Assembly (NCBI RefSeq): GCF_011752935.1
Contig: NZ_VWWO01000002.1
Span: forward strand, 310,001-374,000
Direction: 5' to 3'
DNA from: Chitinophaga sp. Cy-1792
GTDB lineage: Bacteria > Bacteroidota > Bacteroidia > Chitinophagales > Chitinophagaceae
Length of the DNA stretch: 64,000 nucleotides
Within the stretch, counting starts at the first letter, position 1, and every line of letters begins with the position of its first letter. The notes beneath the pieces were generated by a model. The model had not been told where the DNA came from. It saw nothing but the letters and a program-made list of their open reading frames with translations, and did no database searches. Shown here piece after piece: positions 32,704 to 40,076 of the stretch. Made by a program: the position numbers and the translations under genes.

Positions 32704-34170
32704 TTATTTAGCTTGAAATTGATGATGCATGGCGCTTTTGCATGCCAGGAGCGCGGAAAGGTTATCCCGCAGGCTTTTCCAGGCAGTCTGGTTATACAGT
32801 ATGTCACCGAAGATGTTTTTATCTTCTGTTTGCAATACAGCTGTAGGCAACAGGTGGGCCAATTCCAGGAAGTAGTTCCTGTTATAGCTGTAGGGGTGCA
32901 TGGCGATGAACTTAAAAATCTGTTCTGTCAGCGGAATGCTCCATTCTGTACTGCTTTCACCCATTTTCAGGATGACGGCGCTGCCTTCTTTTTCGACAAA
33001 GCGCATGGCATATAATTGCAGGTCATTGGCTGCGATGAGGTGAAATACATCCGGATAGAACTCCGATGTTTGTTGTAGCAAGGCCGTGATCCAGGCTGTT
33101 TCCTTAAATGTGATGGCGGCTTTCAGCAAAGGTTTTTCGAAGCCTGCGGCAGACAGAAGTTGCACGCAGGTAGTAATATCCTCCTGCAGGTACTCCTGGA
33201 AGAAGGAGCAGGGCACGGCTGCTATCAGCTGTTGCAGCTGGTATAATTCGTCTGTCAGGTTCATGGCAGATGCCGGCAGTTTGTCTATGCCTGACTTGTA
33301 GATGTCCGCTGGTAGCGGCAATTCAGGTTCGGTAATGCCGATATGTCCGTTTTGCAGGGTGATGGACGATTTTATCAGTTGCCAGTATTGTTGTACGATA
33401 TCACTTTCCGGCAGTAGCCTTAACAGCTCCCAGGCTTTCTCTTTTACTTTTATACTTTTCTCGGCAGTGAGTTGTTGCAGCCATGGGATATCGTTGCTGT
33501 TGAGGCCTGTTTCGAGGCATTCCAGCAAAGCTGCTCTGGTAGCGGCATTTTCCTGTTTCCATGTTTCCATTAAGAGGGTTAGTCCGCTGTCAGGATCTTC
33601 TTTCCTGGTGGCATTAAGAACAGCGCAGCGTTGTCCGGTGGTGCCGGTTTCCCAGGTGGCAGTGGAAAGTTCCATTTCATTGCCGGGGATGAGCAGTTCC
33701 CAGTCGGGATTGAGTAATGCCAGCCATTCGCCCCGTTTGCCGTAGCAGGTCATCAGTGGTGTGCGTAGTTGTTTGGCGGCGATGGCTTTGTCCATCAGCA
33801 TAGGTAATAATGCCGGCGGGATCAGGTGGCCTGCCTTACTGCATAGTTCCAGCCAGTATTTCGTGAGTGCATTGCTGCCAAGTTCGATGGCTTCCGTCAG
33901 GCTGCCAACAGCTTCCTGGCTGCAATAGGGTCTTTCTTCATCGGGGCTCACGCGTATCAGCGTATCCTCCATGTACAGCGACTGACAACCAGCCTGTCTG
34001 TAGTTCATCAGGATGGCGCCGGTTTGCAGGAGAAGCGCTTCTCTGTCGGGAGCAGTATTGCTAACGAGTTGGAGTGCATCTGTGAGTGGCCCTGCTGTTT
34101 TCAGCGGGGGCAGTGCCTGGCGGTTGGTGCCGAGTAGTGCGGTATTGATGAGTTGTTGCCAGCTTTCCAT
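32704..34170 (-). CDS. DUF5691 protein of the MoxR operon
   Basis: 488 residues from the ATG at 34170 (MESWQQLINTALLGTNRQAL). This start overlaps the SWIM gene stop as TGATG and matches the family's N-terminal W-x-x-L-x-x-x-A-L-L-G-T motif, so I prefer it over an ATG 33 bp upstream. The protein is predominantly helical with HEAT-like stretches (TRAALLECLETGLNSNDIPWLQQLTAEKSIKVKEK split by loops) and no catalytic motif. DUF5691 proteins travel with SWIM and MoxR genes in many bacteria. Possibly a scaffold; function unknown. Confidence 0.82.
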   Translation of the reverse strand: MESWQQLINTALLGTNRQALPPLKTAGPLTDALQLVSNTAPDREALLLQTGAILMNYRQAGCQSLYMEDTLIRVSPDEERPYCSQEAVGSLTEAIELGSNALTKYWLELCSKAGHLIPPALLPMLMDKAIAAKQLRTPLMTCYGKRGEWLALLNPDWELLIPGNEMELSTATWETGTTGQRCAVLNATRKEDPDSGLTLLMETWKQENAATRAALLECLETGLNSNDIPWLQQLTAEKSIKVKEKAWELLRLLPESDIVQQYWQLIKSSITLQNGHIGITEPELPLPADIYKSGIDKLPASAMNLTDELYQLQQLIAAVPCSFFQEYLQEDITTCVQLLSAAGFEKPLLKAAITFKETAWITALLQQTSEFYPDVFHLIAANDLQLYAMRFVEKEGSAVILKMGESSTEWSIPLTEQIFKFIAMHPYSYNRNYFLELAHLLPTAVLQTEDKNIFGDILYNQTAWKSLRDNLSALLACKSAMHHQFQAK

Positions 34171-35486
34171 CAGAGTAATTTGTATTGATGATATTGATCC
34201 CATATGCCGATTGGCTCATAGGTTTGTTGTGATCCGGTAACGGCCATGGGCAGTGGTTTTCCGCCGCTGATGGCGAGCAGCTTCCATATTTTCGTATAGC
34301 CGTCTTTTATGCGCATGAGCTGCCGTTGCCTGTCTTGCAGGTACCAGTTACCATTATGCATAACAGGTTGTAGTTGCTGTAAGATGTATATGTTATCATA
34401 AAAAACCGGTAACAGGCTGCTGACCTCCGTCTGGGCTGCCAGTACCTCATCCCATTGCTGCATGCCATTGCTGACCATTGTTGTATTACTGTTTCTGTAA
34501 TCCTTGAGAATGGCGCGTAGTGGCGATGCAGAAGGGAAGTATACCAGTTCACCGTTGATGCAGGTGCCGGGTGTCAGCGAGAACTGCGCGGTGGTAACGT
34601 GCCGGGTATAGAACTGGAGCACGACGGCGGTGCGGCGGGTATTTTCTCCGTATAGCCAGTAACGTTCGGTGACGAGCCGGTCCTGTTCTGTGACCTGTTT
34701 CCCCAGTACCTGCCAGATGTCGGTGATGCCGGGCAGACTCCGGAGATAGTCCTGGTTAACGGTAAAGCCGCATAGCTGTCGGATATCTTCCTGCAAAGGT
34801 TCCGGTAGTTGTTCCAGGTGTTTGTATCCCTGGATAACAACGTATAACCGTAGTAGTTGCTGCATGAAATCCTGCTGCCAGTTTTGCTGAAAGAATTGTG
34901 TTTCGCCCAGGTTTCGCACCATGGCGGCCAGGCCGGGAGCCTGTGCATCTATAAGTCTCCTGCTGGTATTTTCCCAGTAGGAGTGGTTTTTTTCGGGTAG
35001 ATGAATAATGCCGTTTCGTACCATGTCTTTCAGCCATAGCAGCAGCTCTTCGATGCCCTGCATGACTTTTTCATCACGGGCATTATTGCGTTGTCTGGTA
35101 TTGGCGGGACTACCTTTTTCGGCTTGTTCCTGTTGTTTTTCTGCCTTTTTTTCTGCGGTCGCGGTGCGGCGTTCCAGCCATTCCGAAACCCAGTCGGGAT
35201 GTGCGTCTGCCGGGATCTGCTGTGGCTGCCGGGCGAAAAGTAATAGTAGTCCGATGCCATGTTTGCAGGGGAATTTGCGGCTGGGGCAGCTGCATTTAAA
35301 GGCGAGTTGTTGCAGATCTACCTGGGTTTGATAAGGTTTTGCGCCACTACCTTTACAGGCGCCCCAGAGGGCTTCCTCACTTTTGCCGGTACTGACCCAT
35401 TTATGTAGACTGCCAAGTTCTTTCCCCGCTTTGCGGGAAGCATCATCGGGCGCAGATGCAAGTACCTGTTCTTCAGTTAAGGTCAT
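34170..35486 (-). CDS. SWIM zinc-finger protein, YehQ-like (first gene of MoxR operon)
   Basis: 438 residues. A complete SWIM finger is at residues 65-76: C65-S-C67-...-C74-K-H76 within LAFKCSCPSRKFPCKHGIGLLLLF. SWIM fingers bind Zn2+ and mediate DNA or protein contacts. Residues 93-125 form a charged, probably coiled linker (TATAEKKAEKQQEQAEKGS). The remainder is mixed alpha/beta without known motif. E. coli YehQ is the related SWIM protein. Its stop overlaps the next start by one base. The upstream 172-bp gap is shared with the divergent FMN reductase gene. Confidence 0.88.
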   Translation of the reverse strand: MTLTEEQVLASAPDDASRKAGKELGSLHKWVSTGKSEEALWGACKGSGAKPYQTQVDLQQLAFKCSCPSRKFPCKHGIGLLLLFARQPQQIPADAHPDWVSEWLERRTATAEKKAEKQQEQAEKGSPANTRQRNNARDEKVMQGIEELLLWLKDMVRNGIIHLPEKNHSYWENTSRRLIDAQAPGLAAMVRNLGETQFFQQNWQQDFMQQLLRLYVVIQGYKHLEQLPEPLQEDIRQLCGFTVNQDYLRSLPGITDIWQVLGKQVTEQDRLVTERYWLYGENTRRTAVVLQFYTRHVTTAQFSLTPGTCINGELVYFPSASPLRAILKDYRNSNTTMVSNGMQQWDEVLAAQTEVSSLLPVFYDNIYILQQLQPVMHNGNWYLQDRQRQLMRIKDGYTKIWKLLAISGGKPLPMAVTGSQQTYEPIGIWDQYHQYKLL

Positions 35487-35658
35487 GGGTTATGAGTTAT
35501 TTAGCTGATTGTTCGGAGTCAAAGGTCCGCTTCCACTACGCAGTGTATATGTGCGCAGCGAAATAGTCTGAAAAAAATCGTTAACAAGCTGATAATGTAT
35601 TAATTTAAACTTTGAATAAGTAAAACAGTCATATCTGCTTATCTTCTAAAATCTACAA

Positions 35659-36219
35659 ATGCTGAAATTAAAAGTAATCAGTTCTACTACCCGTCCTGGC
35701 AGGAAAGGGCCCATCATCGCTAAGTGGATCAGTGCCGTGGCAGCGGCTAATCCGGCATTCGAAGTAGAGCTGCTGGATCTCGGGGACATTCACCTGCCTT
35801 TGATGGACGAACCATTCCATCCCCGTTTAAAAAAGTACGAGCATGAGCATACGAGAAAATGGAGTACACTGATCGATGAAGCGGATGCTTTCATTTTTGT
35901 AACAGCAGAATATAACGCCTGCTTTCCTGCGCCATTGAAAAATGCGCTGGATTATCTGTATACCGAATGGACAAACAAACCTGCAGGTATTGTAAGCTAT
36001 GGTGGTATATCCGGTGGTACAAGGGCCACGCAGTTGCTGAAGCCTGTATTGACCGCATTCAAGATGATGCCACTGCCGGAAGGTGTGGTTATTTCCATGT
36101 TCGACAGGTTCATTAATGACCAGGAAGAATTTATTGCAGATGAGATGCTGAATAAATCTGCCGGGTTTATGCTGATGGAATTAGAGAAATGGGGAAATGC
36201 GCTGAAGCCTTTACGCTAG
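35659..36219 (+). CDS. NADPH-dependent FMN reductase (flavodoxin-like)
   Basis: 186 residues, soluble. The FMN phosphate loop is VISSTTRPGRKGPIIAKWI (S-T-R-x-G-R motif). The flavin ring region is FVTAEYNACFPAPLKNALDYLYTEWTNKPAGIVSYGG, with the family's E-Y-N and P-x-x-L-K-N-A-L-D segments, then GGTRATQLLKPVL. Members reduce FMN, quinones or azo dyes with NAD(P)H. It stands between the divergent MoxR operon and the noncoding region; nothing links it functionally to either. Confidence 0.92.
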   Translation: MLKLKVISSTTRPGRKGPIIAKWISAVAAANPAFEVELLDLGDIHLPLMDEPFHPRLKKYEHEHTRKWSTLIDEADAFIFVTAEYNACFPAPLKNALDYLYTEWTNKPAGIVSYGGISGGTRATQLLKPVLTAFKMMPLPEGVVISMFDRFINDQEEFIADEMLNKSAGFMLMELEKWGNALKPLR

Positions 36220-36271
36220 TAGGTTTGAGGCGATAGTGATCGACTGCAAGGTTATCAAGTATGAAAATAAA

Positions 36272-36303
36272 TTTGCAGATATTGATTTCTATCATCATCT
36301 TTG
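36272..36303 (+). promoter_or_regulatory. Promoter of a short transcript encoding a 27-residue ORF
   Basis: TTTG at 36272-36275, 20-bp spacer, CATCTTTG at 36296-36303 (TAnnTTTG with one mismatch). It lies 31 bp upstream of ATG 36335 and about 140 bp before a terminator. Confidence 0.5.
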
Positions 36304-36334
36304 CATCGTAAAATTAAAAACAAAAACAAATAAC

Positions 36335-36418
36335 ATGATTCGCTCATCAAACATAGAACAACTAAGCTATCTCGGATTCGAGGTGCCTATGTGCGAAGCG
36401 TGTTATAAGCTGAATTAG
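36335..36418 (+). CDS. Possible 27-residue peptide
   Basis: ATG 36335 preceded by an A-rich leader; reads MIRSSNIEQLSYLGFEVPMC then EACYKLN and a TAG stop. It is framed by a good promoter 31 bp upstream and an intrinsic terminator 26 bp downstream, giving a transcript of roughly 160 nt. Two cysteines in the C-terminal part (C-E-A-C). No known family. It could be a leader peptide, a small secreted or regulatory peptide, or a chance ORF inside a small RNA. No modifying enzyme gene is adjacent. Confidence 0.3.
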   Translation: MIRSSNIEQLSYLGFEVPMCEACYKLN

Positions 36419-36443
36419 TTTACGATAACTGAATTATAACAAT

Positions 36444-36474
36444 GAGCCTTCGCAGAAATGCGAGGGCTTTTTTT
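36444..36474 (+). terminator. Intrinsic terminator after the 27-residue ORF
   Basis: AGCCTTCGCA pairs with TGCGAGGGCT around GAAA (one mismatch or G-T pair), followed by a T8 run. Confidence 0.8.
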
Positions 36475-36488
36475 ATGTTGTTACGGTC

Positions 36489-36593
36489 ATGAATATACGA
36501 TCAATCGGTACATACGAAATAGGTTTTTCGTACTGGCAAAGCCTTGCCATACGGGCATCGTATGTGTTTTTATTAAATAAACGAACGGAGTAA
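36489..36593 (+). CDS. Possible 34-residue peptide
   Basis: ATG 36489 to TAA 36593, reading MNIRSIGTYEIGFSYWQSLA then 14 more residues ending LLNKRTE. It starts 15 bp after the first terminator and ends 28 bp before a second one, repeating the mini-ORF plus terminator arrangement. Central part is hydrophobic and could insert in a membrane. No promoter of its own is obvious. May be a chance ORF. Confidence 0.2.
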   Translation: MNIRSIGTYEIGFSYWQSLAIRASYVFLLNKRTE

Positions 36594-36621
36594 GTAAGTA
36601 CTATTCGTAATGAGTAATACT

Positions 36622-36652
36622 AAGCCCTCCGGATATCCGGGGGGCTTTTTTG
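36622..36652 (+). terminator. Second intrinsic terminator
   Basis: AAGCCCTCCGGA pairs with TCCGGGGGGCTT around AT, followed by a T6 run ending at 36652. It abuts the TGTTAACCCG minisatellite. Confidence 0.8.
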
Positions 36653-36790
36653 TTAGCCCGTATTGTTAGCCCGTATTGTTGACCCAGCGTTGTTAACCCC
36701 CGATGTTGTTAGCCGCTGTTGTTAACCCAGTGATGTTAACCCGGAATTGTTAACCCGGAATTGTTGTTAACCCGGATTATTGTTGCCCCA
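36651..36790. repeat. Degenerate minisatellite, unit about TGTTAACCCGNNT
   Basis: Around ten imperfect 13-16 bp units read TGTTAGCCCGTAT (twice), TGTTGACCCAGCG, TGTTAACCCCCGATGT, TGTTAGCCGCTGT, TGTTAACCCAGTGA, TGTTAACCCGGAAT (twice), TGTTAACCCGGATTAT and TGTTGCCCC. Adjacent identical pairs show recent slippage or unequal crossover. GTTAAC inside the unit is itself palindromic. Confidence 0.85.
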
Positions 36791-36796
36791 GGAGAT

Positions 36797-36842
36797 GCGT
36801 ACAAATGAGGTAGTATCACAGGTTCGAAGCCTGTTGTACGCA
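36797..36842 (+). ncRNA. tRNA-like minihelix (acceptor stem plus T arm, no D/anticodon arms)
   Basis: GCGTACA (36797-36803) pairs exactly with TGTACGC (36835-36841). Directly inside its 3' strand lies a T arm: ACAGG (36818-36822), loop TTCGAAG (36823-36829), CCTGT (36830-36834), with zero bases between T stem and acceptor strand, as in a real tRNA. The next base is A (discriminator position), but CGG rather than CCA follows. Only 14 nt (36804-36817) fill the space where D and anticodon arms (over 40 nt) should be. So it is not a functional tRNA; it could be a tRNA-like RNA, a decayed tRNA or an integration scar. Confidence 0.4.
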
Positions 36843-36944
36843 CGGAGTTTTCGAAATACAATGTAAGCCAGGGTTTCCGTAGCCCGGCAGTGCGGCAGCC
36901 GTAGCTGTTTGTATACTGTTGTAGTCTTTGAAAATTTGCCACAA

Positions 36945-36968
36945 ATTGGTTCGACTCCAATGCTAAGC
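36945..36968 (+). other. Second isolated T-arm-like sequence
   Basis: ATTGG (36945-36949), loop TTCGACT (36950-36956), CCAAT (36957-36961), followed by GCTAAGC. No GCTTAGC partner for an acceptor stem is found upstream, so this is only the T-arm part. Confidence 0.3.
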
Positions 36969-37082
36969 CGGGAAGGCTATCACAACATGTGTCTTGAAAC
37001 CACACGTAAGCAGGGCTCATAATCCTGGACAACAGTATTCATCCCTACTTAAAAAGGATGCGCAGGCCGGTAGCGGTACACG

Positions 37083-37106
37083 GCTACAGTTTTTAAAAGC
37101 TGTAGC
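37083..37106. repeat. Small hairpin upstream of the slipin gene
   Basis: GCTACAG (37083-37089) and CTGTAGC (37100-37106) around an AT-rich 10-nt loop. No T-tract follows. The stretch from 36970 to 37276 shows no ORF I would support. Confidence 0.5.
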
Positions 37107-37276
37107 ACATGGAATGTTACCTGCAGCAATGCTTTCCTGATTGTACTAAATGCCGCACCCAGTACTTCCGCCCTGTATGTGTGCTGCGTACGATCAGTCG
37201 TGTTGCTCCGTGATTGCCCGTGCTTTGTACGGCCGGTCTGTGTTTATCTTACTAAAAATTATACCCCGAAATAATT

Positions 37277-38374
37277 ATGAATTTAATTAGAGTTGAAAAG
37301 AATCAGGTAGGATTGCTAATTAAAAATGGAGATTTCAAAAAGGTACTGGCGCCAGGAAGATACTGGGCATGGAACCGGAAAGATTTTCACATTTTTAACC
37401 TGAATATGGTGTTTCTGCCACCGGTGCCTTTGGAAGAGCTGCTGGCTAATGAAACCTTTGCTGCCATGGCAGATGTGGTTGCCGTAAAGCAACATGAAAT
37501 TGCGCTGGTGTTTGAAAATGACTTACTGAAAATGAACCTGCTGCCAGGGCGCTACGCCTTTCTGAAAGGAAATAGCGAAATGAAGTTCCAGGTAATCGAC
37601 GTTAGTGGGGCCAATATTATCAATGACTTGCCCAGAGAGGTTTTGTTCCATCCGATGTTGCAGTCCATGTTCCGAAATTATATTGTGGCACAGCATGAAA
37701 AGGCAGTATTGCTGGTGGATGGGAAATTCCATTCTGTGCTGGATAGCGGGGTTTATTCCTTCTATGTAAACAGTCACCAGATCGAGCTGAAAAAAGCGGA
37801 TATGCGTATGCAGGCACTAGAGATCAGCGGACAGGAGATCCTGACGAAAGATAAGGCGGCCCTGCGTATCAACGCCTTTGCGCAGTACAATATTGCAGAT
37901 ATTAATAAAGCAGTACTGGAAAATAAAGAGATGGAAAAGCAGCTGTATGTATTGGTGCAGCTGGTCTTACGTGAGTATATCGGTACACTTGGACTGGATG
38001 AATTGCTGGAGAAGAAAGGACAAGTAGGGAAGTTTATGCTGGAACAGATCCGTGAAGAGGCTGCAACATTGGGAGTGACGATTAACGGCTTCGGTGTACG
38101 TGATATTATTTTGCCGGGAGATGTGAAAGAGATTATGAACCAGGTATTGGTAGCGGAGAAAAAAGCGCAGGCCAATCTGATCATGCGCAGGGAAGAAACT
38201 GCCAGCACACGCAGCCTTATGAATACCGCCAAACTGATGGAGGAAAATCCTATGTTGTTCAGGCTGAAAGAAATGGAATACGTAGAACGCATCGCAGAGA
38301 AAGTTGGCAGCATCAATGTGAATGGCGGCGGCCTGCTAGGCGATCAGCTACGTCAGATCTTTACGCCAAAGTAA
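37277..38374 (+). CDS. SPFH/Band-7 protein, slipin-like
   Basis: 365 residues. It begins MNLIRVEKNQVGLLIKNGDF without a typical membrane anchor and has two repeats of the form VKQHEIALVFENDLLKMNLLPGRYAFLKG and VAQHEKAVLLVDGKFHSVLDSGVYSFY, then the SPFH core (MRMQALEISGQEILTKDKAALRINAFAQYNIADINKAVLEN, LVQLVLREYIGTLGLDELLEKKG, LGVTINGFGVRDIILPGDVKEIMNQVLVAEKKAQANLIMRREETA). The helix after VLVAEKKA is the usual coiled coil for oligomerisation. Slipins are scaffold proteins; some bacterial ones are encoded next to RNA-repair genes. Here the neighbours are a tRNA-like element and mini-ORFs, no rtcB. Confidence 0.88.
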   Translation: MNLIRVEKNQVGLLIKNGDFKKVLAPGRYWAWNRKDFHIFNLNMVFLPPVPLEELLANETFAAMADVVAVKQHEIALVFENDLLKMNLLPGRYAFLKGNSEMKFQVIDVSGANIINDLPREVLFHPMLQSMFRNYIVAQHEKAVLLVDGKFHSVLDSGVYSFYVNSHQIELKKADMRMQALEISGQEILTKDKAALRINAFAQYNIADINKAVLENKEMEKQLYVLVQLVLREYIGTLGLDELLEKKGQVGKFMLEQIREEAATLGVTINGFGVRDIILPGDVKEIMNQVLVAEKKAQANLIMRREETASTRSLMNTAKLMEENPMLFRLKEMEYVERIAEKVGSINVNGGGLLGDQLRQIFTPK

Positions 38375-38522
38375 TGATCTTTTTATGATAAACAATTTTT
38401 TACAGACTGCTGTTGTTTTGTTTGATAAAAACATCACATGGCAGTCTTTTTTATGTGTCGATAAAAACATGATTTATATCAGTTTACATCGGTTTTAAGA
38501 TTCCTCTAACAGTAGGATGCCG

Positions 38523-38530
38523 TATATTTG
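38523..38530 (+). promoter_or_regulatory. -7 box of the SDR gene
   Basis: TATATTTG, an exact TAnnTTTG match, 68 bp before the ATG. No TTTG at the -33 distance; only an AT-rich stretch. Confidence 0.35.
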
Positions 38531-38598
38531 TTTTACCGGGAAACAAGAAAGATTGTTACATGTGACCATCAATTTTTACACACCAAAAATGATTAGAA

Positions 38599-39351
38599 AT
38601 GGAACAGTTATTTAAAGGCAAAGTGGCATTGGTCACTGGTGCAGGATCTGGAATTGGAGCGGCGGTAGCTAAACTGTATGCTGCGGGTGGTGCTAAAGTG
38701 ATTGTGAGTGATGTAAACGAGCAACATGGTGAAACTATTGTTGCTGACATTAAGAAAGCGGGTGGAGAATCGGCTTTTGTAAAATGTGATGTTGGTAACC
38801 CCGAAGATTGCCGTAAGCTGGTAGACAAAACGCTGGAGCTGTATGGCCGCCTGGATATTGCCTGCAACAACGCAGGTATTGGCGGGGAGTCGAAGCCGAC
38901 TGCCGACTACAGTATAGAAACCTATCAGAAGGTCATTGCTATTAACCTCAACAGTGTCTTTTATGGCATGAAATATCAGCTGCCGGCTATGCTGAAAAAC
39001 GGTGGTGGCGCCATAGTAAATATATCATCCATTCTGGGGCTGGTAGGTACGCCTTACGCAGCCGCCTATGTTGCTGCAAAACACGGTGTTATCGGCCTTA
39101 CTGAAACGGCCGCCGCAGAGTATTCCTCACAGGGGGTACGTGTTAATGCGGTTTGCCCGGGTTATATCACCACACCGCTGCTGGATGCGATGGATGCCAA
39201 AGCAAAAGCAGCACTGGTAGGTATGCACCCGATGGGACGCCTGGGTACTGCCGCTGAAGTGGCAGAGCTCGTTATCTGGCTTAGTTCCGATAAAGCCTCC
39301 TTCGTGACAGGTGGCAAGTTCACCGTAGATGGCGCTTATACCGCCGTATAA
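38599..39351 (+). CDS. Short-chain dehydrogenase/reductase (SDR)
   Basis: 250 residues, the classical SDR length. Cofactor motif TGAGSGIG in VALVTGAGSGIGAAVA, with VSDVNEQHG (Asp after beta-2, suggesting NAD(H) preference), CNNAGIGG, catalytic Ser in NISSILGL, Tyr and Lys in YVAAKHG, and PGYITTPLLDAM. The C-terminus has the usual GRLGTAAEVAELVIWLSSDKASFVTGGKFTVDGAYT. It oxidises or reduces an alcohol/ketone; substrate unknown. Monocistronic, with its own terminator. Confidence 0.93.
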   Translation: MEQLFKGKVALVTGAGSGIGAAVAKLYAAGGAKVIVSDVNEQHGETIVADIKKAGGESAFVKCDVGNPEDCRKLVDKTLELYGRLDIACNNAGIGGESKPTADYSIETYQKVIAINLNSVFYGMKYQLPAMLKNGGGAIVNISSILGLVGTPYAAAYVAAKHGVIGLTETAAAEYSSQGVRVNAVCPGYITTPLLDAMDAKAKAALVGMHPMGRLGTAAEVAELVIWLSSDKASFVTGGKFTVDGAYTAV

Positions 39352-39381
39352 TGATATGATCTAAACTTTTCCAGATACAGG

Positions 39382-39425
39382 TAGAAGGGGAAAAATGCGT
39401 AGAAATACGCATTTTTCCCCTTCTA
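39382..39425. terminator. Strong hairpin terminator after the SDR gene
   Basis: A perfect 20-bp stem (TAGAAGGGGAAAAATGCGTA on its complement) with loop GAAA. Runs of A and T inside the stem make it usable in both directions. Confidence 0.8.
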
Positions 39426-39525
39426 ATTTCAGTATTTATCCTGGCAATCGACCCATTTAAAGGCGCTACCTTTATTTTATAAAAAAATGAGTTTTTATAA
39501 CATTTCACAGTAACCCAGCTGAGAA

Positions 39526-39960
39526 ATGCAAAATCAGTTTAACATGACGATTGATAACAGGATTAAATTGTTTTTTTTCCCCGACCCGCAAAAGAAATAT
39601 GTGGCAATAACCTATTTCTCCATTTCACTGTTGATCCTGCAGGCAATAGGTGTTACAATTGCATGGTTTCAGTTACCAAAGCAAATTCCTCTTTCCTTCG
39701 GATTTTTCGCCAAAGAAACAATCGGTGACAAAAGCGGTATCTGGGTATTGGTATTGGTGCCGGTTATCCTCTTTCTCGTCTTTACCACCATTTTACAAAG
39801 CAGCTTAATCGAACATACCTTTAAGGGTAATTTTTACGATAATATTTCGAATGATTCATCAACAGGAGAAGCCAGTAAATCAATGATCTATTATTTACGT
39901 GCGGCAGTAGTACTTATTTTCTCCTTTCTTGCCATTCTCGCCTATCTACACTGCCTCTGA
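39526..39960 (+). CDS. Small membrane protein, DUF1648-like
   Basis: 144 residues with three hydrophobic helices: YVAITYFSISLLILQAIGVTIA, SGIWVLVLVPVILFLVFTTIL and SMIYYLRAAVVLIFSFLAILAYL. Between helix 1 and 2 lies QLPKQIPLSFGFFAKETIGDKSG, which resembles the LPxxIPxHFxxxG motif of DUF1648 domains. No function known. It lies 174 bp after the SDR gene beyond a terminator, so it is a separate unit. Confidence 0.65.
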   Translation: MQNQFNMTIDNRIKLFFFPDPQKKYVAITYFSISLLILQAIGVTIAWFQLPKQIPLSFGFFAKETIGDKSGIWVLVLVPVILFLVFTTILQSSLIEHTFKGNFYDNISNDSSTGEASKSMIYYLRAAVVLIFSFLAILAYLHCL

Positions 39961-40076
39961 TCCCGGATAATACACCGGATTTATTGCTTTCGGGAGTTTA
40001 GTATTGATGAACGGCCGTCTGATTTTTTTTCGCAGCTCCAATAAAGTTCAGGAATAATTATATATTTAGTGGAGTT

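Noticed and set aside
36651..36790. CRISPR array
   Set aside because: Units are 13-16 bp, contiguous and degenerate, without spacers, and there are no cas genes.
36797..36975. Complete tRNA genes
   Set aside because: Only acceptor/T-arm parts can be paired; no D arm or 7-nt anticodon loop fits, and no CCA follows.
36736..37032. 98-codon open frame on the minus strand containing RTTGFEPVILPHL
   Set aside because: That peptide is what a tRNA T-arm gives when translated; the frame spans the minisatellite and the tRNA-like sequence and has no family likeness.
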